Part shown: positions 24,081 through 35,481 of the stretch, piece after piece
Numbering within the stretch: position 1 is the first letter of the stretch
Layout of the letters: the number at the start of each line of letters is the position of its first letter
Source of the DNA: Parasponia andersonii
Taxonomy: Eukaryota; Streptophyta; Magnoliopsida; Rosales; Cannabaceae
Assembly: GCA_002914805.1 (NCBI GenBank)
Contig: JXTB01000472.1
Location: forward strand, 254,351-318,350
Length of the DNA: 64,000 nucleotides
Reading direction: 5' to 3'
Position numbers and translations under genes: made by a program
The notes under the pieces: model-generated
The model's database searches: none
Told to the model about the DNA's origin: nothing
Seen by the model: the letters and a program-made list of their open reading frames with translations, nothing else

Positions 24081-25483
24081 CAAAAAGCAGTTACTAAAAA
24101 TAACATACTAAAAATTCTAAAATGTTCCAAATGACCAAAATTAATAAAAGCAAAAACTAAGTGTTCAACTAACAACTTAATGACTAAGAAAAGCAATGAA
24201 ATATCTTCATCGTTTTCTTGACGGACTTCCCTCTCATCCTCCAGAAAGTCTCCACTTCTGCTGATGAAGGTAGTATTCATAGATTGTCTATAAAGAATGT
24301 AGCCCTTCTCTTCCTTTGGATAGCTAAGCAGAAAACACTTCTCTAAATTCTTGTCAATTTCGTCTCCCACTTTCTTGCACACGTATACTTCGCAATCCTA
24401 TACCTTTAGATGCTCTAAGCTCTCTACATAGCCCATCCACATTTGAAAAGGTGTCAAAGCAACTCTATCTAATGGAATGAAGTTGAGGATGTACAAAGCT
24501 GTCCTCAAATCATAATTCTAGTATCTATAGGACAATAGCGACTCCTTGTACATCAGCTCTATAGTTTGCTTGAGTCTGATGTTGTACCTCTCAGCAGCTC
24601 CTATACGACTATGCTCATAGATAGTCGCATATTCATAAGGAATAGCAAGATTGGCTAGTGTTGGCCTCAGCAGGTCTCGAAGAGAATCCACATCTTCATG
24701 TTTGGCTTCAATCTTGAACTTCTAAACCTTGGTGTTGTGTTGCATTCGTACCTTTCGGTCGAACTCATGGAAAGCATCTAGGACTTCATTGTATCTAGGA
24801 CTTCTTGACCTTGGTGTTATGTTGCACTCCTTCCTGATGTCATTCACCATCTCTTGAAGTATAGTAATGCTCATAATTGAAGATGATATACTTTGTGGCT
24901 TTTGGGTTAGGACATAAAGTCCATTCTGCATTTCTCCCACACAATACAATAGATTATTATAGAAGACTTTCACCTTCTTGTCAAACTCGAAGCGATATCC
25001 TTCTTTATATATCTTCGATATCGAAAGAGCATTTAAACTAAACTCCAGTACTTAATAGCAATCTTTCAAGATCATGGAGATATCATTGATCTTGAGGTAG
25101 GCATCGCCTATGCCCTTTATTTGAACTCTTTGATTGTCTATCACTTCCATATTATGACTAGAATCATTTAATTGATTTGGTTCAATGAACCATTTCTTGT
25201 CGTTGCAGATATTGATACTAGATCCTTAGTCTACTAGCCAAAGATCTCTTTTATCCTCAGTAGATAGTGATTTTCTTAGCCTCCCAAACAACCTAACTAC
25301 CGGAGAAGCTCCTAACCTCTTTTCAGTAGAGGTATCCTCATGTTGATTATCGTTCAAACTCTTTGAACGCTGAGATGTCTCCATAAATGTCCTCGTTTTA
25401 TTTCTTGTACTGTATTCCTTTGTCTCTTTCCTCTTTCTAGAAACCTTGTCCATCCTCTGAAACAATATTTCCTCAAATTGCAA
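24081..25483 (-). pseudogene. Copia pol remnant: protease and integrase pieces, RT and RNase H missing
   Basis: In minus-strand order, ORF 25226-25483 ends with LWLVD, the protease active-site region of Copia elements, and after a stop the frame continues with a NICNDKKWF-like sequence. ORF 24722-24973 holds the pre-integrase stretch (NNLLYCVGEMQNGLYVL). Near 24640-24500 a frame with the integrase catalytic-Glu region can be read (ERYNIRLKQTIELMYKESLL). ORF 24047-24382 carries the stretch that normally precedes reverse transcriptase (CFLLSYPKEEKGYILY, then ISRSGDFLEDE). After this the sequence meets the polypurine tract within 200 bases, so RT and RNase H are absent. Stops and frameshifts separate the pieces. 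In life the domains would process and integrate the element; here they are not functional. Confidence 0.8.
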
Positions 25484-27607
25484 AATAATAAGATTCCCAA
25501 TTAGACAAAAGTCATAAAATAAATCAAATTCATAATCGAATTTAATGAATTCAATTCACAATTAAATTCTGTAGGTTTAATTCTCAATTAAACACATAGG
25601 AAAAATATAATCGAATACAAACATCTTTGTTTCGATTTAATTTTGCAGTAAGATAATAAACGCCTCAACAAGGGTGCTCATTATCTTAAGTAAGATATTA
25701 AATACCTCAACAAGGGTATTAATTATCAGGAATAAACTTTGACAAAAACACCAACTCTTGTGATTTATCAATCAAAGTAACTGATTTAAAATCAATAGAT
25801 AATTCGTGCAAAATATTGGAGCACATTTAGAGAAAAATAAGAAAACATAAATGTTATGACATATAATCAAACAAGAAGATTATGTGTTATGCTCTTATTG
25901 GTCATTTGGAAACTAAGAATAAACTATGGACAAGTATGCAAATTATGATCCTCCTAGTACTCGACTAATTTGCTAATTTATCTAAATATAAAAGAATTTA
26001 GAATACTTAACATTAAATCTATCAAGATAAAATGCTTGTGTAAGAATCCCTAATACTGTCACAAATATTCAAGGTATTTTAACCTACCATAGATCATAAG
26101 TTACCTATAGGTAATCATGTGAATCTACAAGTTAAATATGAACAATTCACTTTAGACAAAAAGACAAATATCTCATATTTCAGTTTACTAATTACCCTAT
26201 TTATCGGTCCATAGAATTACTAACATAGCTCCTACAGGAGGTTAATAGCATCCTATGTTGAGTGTGTAACCATCATTTCAATTCACATGCTTTCTTAAAC
26301 AATACAGTCTCCTACGGGAGATCAGTACGTAAAGTCCACTCGTAATTTATCCTAAGAAACTCAATACCAGTAATACCCAGATGAAAACCTTCCTATGGGA
26401 GCTCAGCAAGATTCTGAGGCGAGGCACATCTTTAAAACCATTGAACCAATGATGGAGACCATGGATATCTCATACCCGTTCCTACTCAATCTTTTAAAAT
26501 TTAGGGATCCTGATTTTACCCAATTATATAACTTATTTAGTAACCACAAAATCAATTATGTATATCCAATTATGCGACTTAAAGAGAATGAGCTAATTTA
26601 AGACATTATGACATACTATAATAAACATGGTACTATGATCAAACAATTATTGTCTAAAGCCAAAGTGCTAACACTATAATATTATACATCTTATGTATAT
26701 AAAATTAGACAATAAAAGCATACAGGACATAACGATCAAGCAAGAAGGTCTGTGGATTGTAAATTCTTCAAGCAAAACTTTTCTAGAAGAAAATTCTATT
26801 TTTTAGTTAACAATCTTTCAACCAAAGATAAATAATTGAAATACTGTATTTAAACCAAATCCTGTACAAAACATTAGTTTTGAATAATGGACTAAGAAAC
26901 TTTAACCGCGAAATTATTCAACCAATAATTTTAAAGATTCTTAGTAATAGAATTTAATCAACTTAAATTCGAAACGCATTTATAAAAATAAGAAAATAGT
27001 TATAAAAAAAATTGTATATAAGTTTTACAAATAATTATAAATGCAAATAATGAATATAAAAAACTTTATAAACATTCATTAATTTTCTCAAAATTAATCC
27101 TTTCAAAACTAAAGAAAGGTTTAAATAATTTTGGATTAAAATATCAAAATTTAAAATCCTCCCACTCAATATGACAATCATATCAAATGTATTTTGTAAA
27201 AAATATAATTATCTCATAATTATCAAAAGGTATTTTATCACATAAAATAATACCATAATTATCTCATAATTAACAATATTTGATATTATATATCACCGTA
27301 TAAAATATTACCATAATTATCACATAATTGTAATATTTTATTAAACAACATTTTAATCTCATTAAAATCAAGCTCCAATTTCCTTATAAATCATGAAAAC
27401 AAATAATTATCCTTGTACTATTATTATGCTTTTAGTTAATATAATTAATCTCATTAATTACAATGAATTATTAATTATTAATCATATTAATAATTATTAA
27501 ATAATAAAAATCAATCAAATTAATAATTATTAAATAATAATACAAAAATTAATTAAATTCAATAATTAATGTTTTCTAGTAAAACATATTATCCTAAATG
27601 TAAGAAT

Positions 27608-27801
27608 NNNNNNNNNNNNNNNNNNNNNNNNNNNNNNNNNNNNNNNNNNNNNNNNNNNNNNNNNNNNNNNNNNNNNNNNNNNNNNNNNNNNNNNNNNNNN
27701 NNNNNNNNNNNNNNNNNNNNNNNNNNNNNNNNNNNNNNNNNNNNNNNNNNNNNNNNNNNNNNNNNNNNNNNNNNNNNNNNNNNNNNNNNNNNNNNNNNNN
27801 N
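27608..27801. other. Assembly gap (194 N)
   Basis: A run of N. The flanks correspond to 4272 and 5076 in Copia copy A, so the homologous span there is about 803 bp. The gap length given here is probably not the true length. The ORF crossing it is an artefact. Confidence 0.95.
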
Positions 27802-27929
27802 TTTAAATCAAATTTAAATTAAAGATAATTACTAAAATTAAATTATTCAAATTTAAACTATCATGATTTATGCATAATTATCTAATCATATTTAATCACA
27901 TTAAATATAAAATTAGTTTGAATAGTTGT

Positions 27930-28230
27930 TACTAATTTAAGTTCAAAATTTAAATAAAACTGATAGGAAATCTTATCTAATTTCAATAATTAGTAGATAT
28001 CCTATTCAAATTGAAATTAACTATTAGATTTATCAGGATAATATCTAATTATATCTAATCTCATTAAATATCTAATTAATTTGAATAATCATTATCTATT
28101 TAAATTCAAAATTTAAATAATAGACATAATATAGGAAATCTTATCCAATTTCAAAAATCAGTAGATCTGCTATTCAAATTAACTATTAGATAATATCCTA
28201 TTTATTTAATTAATTCAAATTTAACATTAT
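27930..28230. repeat. Two units of the 163-bp leader tandem repeat
   Basis: Homologous to the array at 5203-5650, with two units here against three there. Confidence 0.7.
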
Positions 28231-28369
28231 CCTAAAGTAAATAGAATTTAAAATAGGATAAATCAAAAATAGATAACTATCCTAATCTAATTTGAATAGT
28301 TTCCTATTTTAAAATTTGAATTCAAATTAAATAATTATCAAATTAATTAACTAACTAATTAATTTAGAA

Positions 28370-28905
28370 AAATTGGTAGTGGCAAAAAAACCACTATCGT
28401 TGGCCTATAGGCCGTCACTGCCCAAAGGGGCGGCGAAAAGTGGAGCAACGGGTGGTATCGGGCTGGGCCGCCTAGCTACGATGCAGGGCAAGGCCGTGCA
28501 TGCCACGCGAGCTAGCCACGAGCTGGATGCAGCAGCCCCACTCCTGGGAGCTGCCTAGGCCGTGCGCACCAAGCGAGCAAGCCGCGTGCATGGGCTGCTG
28601 GCCACGCAGGCGAGCTGTGCGCACGGCAGCAAGTGCCACGCGCTGGCGCAGCATGTGTCACGTCATAAGCGTGCACTAGTCTCGTGCACTGGGTACGCAT
28701 GGTGCACTGGTCACGCGCGAGTGCCGCACAGGCCGTGGGCTGGCGTGCCGCGCATGCGAACCATGCACACAGGCCACACGAGGCAACCCGCGCACATGCC
28801 GCGCATGTATGTGGCCTGCTTGTTCGTGCAAGAGCCTAGCACCCACGCACAGGCCGACCAGCAGGTGAGCAGTATGTGCGGGGTTAGGGCTAACCGAAAT
28901 TGTTT
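28370..28905. other. GC-rich island in the Copia copy B leader
   Basis: About 530 bases of GC-rich DNA rich in CGCGCATG and GTGCATG-like words within AT-rich flanks. Overlapping ORFs on both strands (28373-28558 plus, 28562-28927 plus, 28472-28654 and 28512-28700 minus) are expected in GC-rich DNA without stops, and none is recognised. Both ends resemble the borders of the island at 5850-6105 (a CCAC-type hairpin on one side, GGTTAGGGCTAACC on the other), but the interior differs. Confidence 0.65.
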
Positions 28906-29188
28906 TTTTTTAAATGCTGAAAAATGAAAAACATCAAAAATTCTGGAAAAAATTTAGATTTTCAAACTCATTGAAAGCATGTTCATGAATCTATCAACCA
29001 AAACATTCAAGAACACCTAAACCTAATTTTGGTAGAATCACAGTCTACAATTTTTCTCACCATGTAAAAATCAATAGTATACGTAATTAAAGATCATTAA
29101 TCATCATATATCATTTAAGTTCAAATTCAATCACATAACCTAGATATTCAATTCTAGATCAATATTATGCTATACATATGAACCTGCG

Positions 29189-29200
29189 CTCTTGATACCA
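29189..29200 (-). other. Primer-binding site of Copia copy B (tRNA-iMet type)
   Basis: The minus strand reads TGGTATCAAGAGC two bases after the LTR end CCAACA, close to the TGGTATCAGAGC complement of plant initiator tRNA-Met, with one extra A. It fixes the strand and the 5' LTR. Confidence 0.85.
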
Positions 29201-29202
29201 AT

Positions 29203-31009
29203 TGTTGGTAAAATTGACCTAACACTTAGGAAAATCAGGCATGCATGTAGATATGGAAAATACATAATCATATCATGAACACATCGGAAAAATTAGTAGA
29301 TTTGGGTTTTAAAATTTTACATGAAAACAGTTTTCATAACCGTATAACATACATGCATCATATACAGGATCATGTACAACATAAATCAAATCTAGATACA
29401 AAACCTTAGAGATGAGATTAGGGTTTACCCCTGGTAACGTGTTCCTCTTTGATCTCCTTGTTGATAGTGATTAAACCTCTAACCCTAGATCTTTTTTTCT
29501 ATGCTCTTACTCTTGGTTAAATAGGTGAGTGAGCACCAAGTCGAAACCGTCATTGGAGAACGATCAAGAACACCTTCTTGATCCTATGGAATACCAGGAT
29601 GTGAGATGTGACTATGAAATAGTAGAAAACTTTTTTCTTTCTTCTCTTTCTCAGCCTTGGCTGATTTTTCTCCCTCTTTCCCTGTGTCTATGCACGTGTG
29701 ACTCTATATGAGTTACTATGTAGTTTTTTTCTCTCATATATCATATATATATATGGGACCAAAAACTACTAACCCTAGTCTAATTAGGATTGGGCTTATT
29801 CTCCAATTTGGGCATTGGGTGTATTTTTATAAATATGTCCAACTCATGAAACTTATTTATAAAAATACCAACTTCTGTGTAGAATCATTATTTTACACAG
29901 TTTCATGAAACTAATTTCACAAATACCACCAACCAATTAATGAGCTTAATTGAGCTAGACAAGGGACCTAATGGATCCAAATAATCTAAGCTCAAATAAT
30001 ATGATAAATACATAATAATTCTTATTATGGTATTTATATAAATATTATTAGTTAAGGGGACACTCCACTAAAGGCCCAATACTGTACTCTTAGATTAAAT
30101 GTCATGCCTTTAATAGAGATTTAATCAACTAACTTTAATTAACTGATCTATCTAGCATATTCTATACCACATATAGAATCCCTATACAATGCCGTAGTTA
30201 GATAGGTGAAATTATCATAATACCCCTCCAACACCTATTTACCTTTAAGTTACCATATTTCTATCAAGGAATAATGTTGTCGATAATTTTGTTCTCAATG
30301 GCCATTTAGACAAAATTATCAACCAATTCACAAAGTGAATACTAAGATCTTAGATTTAATTATTCTATGAATCTTGAAAGAACCTAAAGAGGCATTAATG
30401 TATAGTATCCTTAACTATTTGTTATTCACATCAATTCATAAGCCATAACCTCCAATATACCAGAGTTCACCTCTAATTTCATAGAAGTTAGTCTTTTAAC
30501 AAATCAAAAGGCTATAACCCATGAAAGCAAGTCCAGTCAAACATCAAGGATTAAGATTTATATGCTAAGAACTAGTTTGTGATAATATAAGAATTGAGTT
30601 ACGGCACTCCAATTCTTTATATTACCTGGTCCAATTTAATATACATAACTTATTTATATTGTATTAATGTTTCTATCCGAAGTCAAATACTTTAATGATT
30701 TGAGACACATCATTCTGTTGAGATAGACAAATACTACAACCTATAGTAAACAAAGTTTTTCATCTTTATTTACAGATTGTAAACTACTTTATTTAGACTT
30801 AGATAAAGAAACAAGTCTCCCCATAAATAACACTTAATCATGTTTGTTTCTTTATACACATGTAAAGTCATAGAATATTTTTCAGATGAATAAACTATTC
30901 AACTAAGATAGTTTAATCTAGAAAATATCATAATTGCATATAAGAGAAAATTGTTTATACTCTAAAGGATAAAATTAAAAATCTGCTTTTTAGGGGAAAA
31001 ATCCCAACA
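29203..31009 (-). mobile_element. 5' LTR of Copia copy B
   Basis: 1807 bp with TGTTGG at the left and CCCAACA at the right in plus-strand coordinates. It aligns along its length with 6578-8355 and 18503-24066. The short ORFs within (29529-29711, 29708-29908) recur in the other two copies only in part and are not conserved as proteins. It abuts gag sequence of a Gypsy element at 31010. Confidence 0.88.
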
Positions 31010-32080
31010 GAGTCCACCTACTTTTGATGGAAAACCACACTCTACCGCAGCTGAGAAATGGCTCGTAGATATTAAGAAGATCTTTATAACCATTGGAATA
31101 TTTGCTTAGTTCCAAATGACCTTGGTCGTATATAAACTATCTGATGGAGCTTCTAATTAGTGGGAAACCGTCATATTGTCACAATAAGAGACCAATATGA
31201 CTTGGGATGTCTTTGAGTGTTGGTTCAGAGACCATTATGCTAATGCTAGTCATAGATCTACTATGATTATAGAATATGAATGACTCAAGTAAGGTGACTT
31301 GATCGTGAACAAGTACTATATCTAGTTCATAGACTTACCATAGTATGCTTATGTATTGGGGACAAACCCTACTCTTCAATTTGTTAAGTTCATTGAAGCT
31401 CTGATGCCATCTATTCTTGAGAAGATTATGACTTAGCATTTTGATAACATGGTAGATCTTGTTGCTATGGCACAAAAAGCAAAAGCCTTTCTTGATGACA
31501 AGTTAACTATGAGAAAACAATCGAGGAACAAAGGAACTGATTGGAAGGCCAACAGGAGAAACCAAAGGCAGTTGATATCACAGATTTCTCAGAGCTGTGG
31601 TCTTTCCAGAAGAGGATGGTTTGGAATGTATAGATGTTTTCACTGCAGCCAGTAAGGCCATTAGAAGAAATCATGTCCATTCCACCAGCAGAAGCCAACC
31701 TTATCTCAAAGTAAGCCATAGGGAAGCCAGAGTGTGTCTATACCATTCTAGAGTAACCAGGTGAGACTAGCCCAGATTCAGTCTCAGGCATTCAACTTTT
31801 CCCCTTTCCAACAATCTTTTGGCTCCCAGTATCAATGCTAGTGTCAGCCACAGGGTTCAGGCTACACTCAGAATTTTTAGACATCATAAGCTTCTAGTAA
31901 TTAAGGAGGATGCAGATATACTAGCATTGGTCTAGGAGCTAGTAGTAGCCAACCTAGTCAACAAAGAAGGAACAAAGGGAAAGAAAAAGTTTCTCGTCAA
32001 GTCTTTTCTGTTACTAGAATGGAAGATGGTCCTGATCAGACTAGCAAGGGAGTCATTGATGGTATGATTTTCATTTCACA
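31010..32080 (+). pseudogene. gag remnant of the Tekay-like element
   Basis: The frame opens within gag (PPTFDGKPHSTAAEKWLVDI at about 31014) and is soon stopped; further pieces continue to a CX2CX4HX4C zinc knuckle at about 31627-31670 (C-FH-C ... GH ... C) with two in-frame stops inside it. Gag would form the virus-like particle and bind the element RNA. ORF 31449-31655 lies within this region. The start codon and N-terminal part are lost at the junction with the Copia LTR. Confidence 0.75.
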
Positions 32081-32084
32081 CTCT

Positions 32085-33300
32085 TGGACTCAAGTTTTAC
32101 TTGATAATAGTGCTACACATTCTTTTATATTCTTATTGTTTGCTTAATTATTAGGATTGGAATGTTCTGTGTTGTATCCTATTTTGACTTTAGGCACACT
32201 AATGGGTCGAGTAGCTAATATTTCCACTATGTGTCGTGATTGTCTTATTTTGATTGACAGTACAAAGTTATTAGCTGATTTGATTGTGTTGCTTTTGACA
32301 ATAATTTGATGTGATTCTTACTGTAGATTGGTTATCCAAATGTCGAGCTACCACTAACGGCAATAAAAAGAGAGTTACTTTTTTGCTTGAGGATGGATGT
32401 CCTATTGTTTACCAAATTTATTTGAATCCCTTGAAACCAAGTCCTATTTTGAAGGCATGCTTGGGTGGAAGCAAGAAACTCAAGTGTTATGGGAATTTGT
32501 TTTCCATTAGTGCTGATTTGGGGATTTCTGATCAATACCCTTGGATATCAGTGGTTAGCGAGTTTTCAGATATTTTTTCAGAGGATTTACCGAGACTACC
32601 ACCTACTAGAGAGATTGAGTTCCATATTGATTTGATTCCCAAAGCCCATCCAGTTTCTATTCTAGCCTATTGCATGGCTCCAGTAGAAATGGAGTTGAGA
32701 AGTGAGTTAGATGATCTTTATCAAAGGGATTCATTAGGAATAATACTTCTCCATAGGGTTCTCCTGTGTTGTTTACCAAGAAAGTTGATGTTATACTTAG
32801 ATTCTGTGTGGATTACAGTAGACTGAATCAGCTTACTATGAAGAACAAGTATTGTGTACCAAGGATCGATGAGTTATTTGATAAACACAGTGGATCAAAA
32901 TTTTTCTCTAAGATCGATTTGAGATCAGGTTATCACCAATTGAAAATTGAGAGGAAGATATACTGAAAATCACGTTTATGACTCATTATGGTCACTTTGA
33001 ATTCCTTGCTATGTCGTTTGGCCTTACTAATGCTCTTACAACATTCATGGATCTCATGAATAGAGTTTGCAGACCTTATCTTGATCGATTTGTGGTTGTC
33101 TTCATCGACGATATCTTGATATACTCAAAGACTCGAGAAGAGTATGCCGAACACTTGAGGATTGTACTTCAAATTTTAAGAGATCATCAATTGTATGCTA
33201 AGATATCCAAGTGTGATTTTCGAATGATGGAAGTGAAATTCTTGGGGCATATAATTTCTTAAGAAGGTTTCAGTTGATCTTGCTAAGATGGAATCTATTC
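32085..33300 (+). pseudogene. Protease and reverse transcriptase remnant, Tekay-like element
   Basis: The protease active-site region reads LLDNSATHSF at about 32100-32130, where the family has Asp-Ser-Gly, so the triad is changed. The connector with VVSEFSDIFSEDLPRLPP is in 32311-32826. RT follows in three frames: [17 protein letters not shown] and [14 protein letters not shown] in 32766-32966, and the catalytic FIDDILIYS in 32978-33262. At least three frame breaks separate these pieces. The catalytic Asp-Asp pair is intact, but no continuous protein can be made. Confidence 0.85.
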
Positions 33301-33900
33301 TAAAGTGGAAACAACTGAAGAATGTAACTAAGATAAGTTTCCTCGGTTTAACAGACTATTATCGTCATTTTGTTGAAACTTTCTCAAGAATTGCTTTACC
33401 TTTAACAAAGTTAACAAGAAAAAATGTCAAGTTCACATAGGATGACGAATGTGAAGAAGCTTTTATGGAATTAAAAAAGAGATTGACAACAAAAATTATT
33501 CTCACTATTCCTAATAGTAATGAACCTTATGTTGTGTACACCAATACTTCCAATTCTAGATTTGGATGTGTTCTGATACAAAATGATAAGGTAATGGCTT
33601 ATACCTCTCATCAATTAAAGACACAAGAGAAGAATTATCCTGCCTATAACCTAGAACTTGTAGTAGTGATTTTTGCTCTCAAGATTTGGATATATTACCT
33701 ATATGGTGTGAAATTTGATATGTTCTCTGACCATAAGAGCTTGAAGTATCTCTCCACTCAGCATTATTTGAACTTGAAGCAGCATAGATTGCTTGAGTAT
33801 ATGGAAGACTATGACTTTGACCTATAGTATCATCATGGCAAGGCTAATTTTGTGGCTAATGCCTTGGGTAGGAAACCATATGGCATGTTAGCTGCACTTG
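33301..33900 (+). pseudogene. RNase H remnant, Tekay-like element
   Basis: ORF 33465-33827 carries the RNase H domain, which would remove RNA from the RNA-DNA hybrid. The first catalytic Asp (family YTDAS) is Asn here (YTNTSNSRFG), while the later FSDHKSLKYL motif is kept. A TAG stop follows YDFDL at 33825. Confidence 0.8.
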
Positions 33901-34099
33901 TTTTTCAGGATTGGAAGAACTCAATGGCAATTGGTGATTAAAGACTAACAAAAGTGCATGTCTCTATAATATTATGGCTATACTAGTACTTCTCCAAACA
34001 GTGCAGCAAAGTCAACGGTAAGATCAAGAGTTAAGGATGATCTAGAATCGACTAGAAAATGGTGAACAGTTAGAAGGATTGAGTACAAATAAAGAAGGA

Positions 34100-34940
34100 T
34101 TTGTGCTTTTAAGTGAAAAGCTAGAAGTAGATAATAATCCTCACCTTAGAGAAACCATTCTCACTGAGGCTCATAAGTCCAAGTTTACAGTAGATCCTGA
34201 TAGCACAAAGATGTACTATGATATGAAAAGATAGCACTAGTAAAAAGGTATGAAGCATGATGTAGCTAGCTAAGTGTATGATTTGTCAATAAGTCAAGGC
34301 AGAACACTAGAGACTAGCTAGACTACTACAACCTTTGCCCATAACAAAATAGAAATGGGATAAAATCATCGTGGACTTTGTAATGGGTCTACCGATTACT
34401 CGAAGAAAGAACAACATAGTTTGGGTGATTGTTGATCGAATAACAAAGGCTGCTCATTTCATATCGATCAGGTCTGATTTTTTACTCAACAAGCTTAGTT
34501 GTCTCTACATCGATAATATTGTTAGATTGCATGGGGTGCTATCAAACATAGTTCTGACAGAGACCCAAGATTTACATCTAAGTTCTGGTGACTTTTATAG
34601 AGAGCTTTGGGAATAGAACTGAATCTTAGTACAGCTCATCATTCTCAGATAGACGGCCAATCTGAGAGGATTATTTAGATTCTAGAGGGCATGCTTCATT
34701 CTTGTATACTAGATTTGGTGGAAGCTAGGATAATCACCTATTATTGATGGAGTTTTTTTACAACAACAGCCACCAAACCAGTCTTGGCATGGCCCCATAT
34801 GAGGTCTTATATGAGAGACCATGTAAATCACCCTTATGTTGGGCTGATGTAGTAGAGCATGTTACTCTTGTGCCAGAATTGATACAAGAGACTAGTGAGA
34901 AGATTAATAAAATTCAGGAAAGACTCAAGGTTATGTAGAG
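34100..34940 (+). pseudogene. Integrase remnant, Tekay-like element
   Basis: The zinc-binding region is visible but full of stops near 34170-34300. ORF 34371-34616 has the catalytic core start (MDFVMGLP, WVIVDRITKAAHF). The second catalytic position, Asp in the family, falls in VLTETQDLHL, where it appears as Glu. The third acidic residue lies in DGQSER at about 34653, before another stop. ORF 34744-34938 continues with NNSHQTSLGMAPYEVLYER. Confidence 0.8.
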
Positions 34941-34956
34941 TCGTCAGAAAAGCTAT

Positions 34957-35345
34957 GTGGATACTAAGAGACATGAAGTAGAGTTCGAAGTTGGTGATCA
35001 AGTATTCTTGAAAGTAACACCAAGGTGTGGAATTACAATATTTGGACTTAAAGGGAAACTGGCTCCAAGGTATTTTGGACCATTCAAGATTACTGCTAGA
35101 GTTGGACCAATAGCATATCACTTGGATTTGCCACCGTAATTGGGCCAAGTATATAATATTTTTCATGTCTCGATGCTCAAAAAGTATGTGTCTAATCTAT
35201 CACATGTTATTCAATATGTGGAAGTGTTGTTACAAGAAGATATAACGTATGAGGAACAACCAATACAAATACTAGAAAGAGAGCTCAAAATGCTTCGAAA
35301 TAGAGAAATACCACTTGTCAAGGTACTTTGGTAACACCACAAGGA
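34957..35345 (+). pseudogene. Integrase C-terminus with chromodomain-like tail
   Basis: ORFs 34957-35139 and 35140-35334 are the same frame region split by stops. The first has VGDQVFLKVTP and GKLAPRYFGPFKI, the DNA-binding C-terminal part. The second has FHVSMLKKYV and then ITYEEQPIQILERE...PLVKVLW, the chromodomain-like tail that in chromoviruses steers integration to marked chromatin. It ends about 130 bases before the 3' LTR. Confidence 0.75.
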
Positions 35346-35481
35346 AGACAAAGCCATTTAAGAGCTTAAGATAGACATGTATGAGAAAATTTTTATTTGT
35401 TTAACTTTCAGTTTGAAGTTGTACTTTGACCCTTGATTTGTATTCGAATTTCAAGACAAAATTCCTTTAAGGAAGGAAGGA

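Larger units (their letters stand above)
25500..29150 (-). mobile_element. AT-rich leader of Copia copy B
   Basis: This is the sister copy of 1-6370 (without the solo LTR). It lies between protease remnant and PBS, where gag is expected, yet no gag-like frame or zinc knuckle is present; the ORF at 26395-26601 is not gag-like. It contains an assembly gap (27608-27801), two units of the 163-bp repeat (about 27930-28230) and a GC-rich island (28370-28905). Confidence 0.75.
18503..31009 (-). mobile_element. Copia-type element copy B, full span, minus strand, non-autonomous
   Basis: On the minus strand the order is 5' LTR (31009-29203), PBS (29200-29189), a leader of about 3.7 kb without gag, a short pol remnant (about 25483-24081), a polypurine tract (24080-24067) and 3' LTR (24066-18503, split by an inserted element). 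LTR termini are TGTTGGG...CCAACA and the PBS fits initiator tRNA-Met, as in plant Copia elements. The pol remnant keeps protease and integrase pieces but lacks reverse transcriptase and RNase H, so the copy cannot move by itself. The outer flanks do not match (AATAC at 18498-18502 against GAGTC at 31010-31014), so either the TSD has decayed or the two ends come from different insertions. Confidence 0.85.

Noticed and set aside
28373..28927. Overlapping ORFs up to 121 codons in a GC-rich block
   Set aside because: GC-rich DNA lacks stops by chance; the counterpart block in the other Copia copy does not preserve any of the frames.
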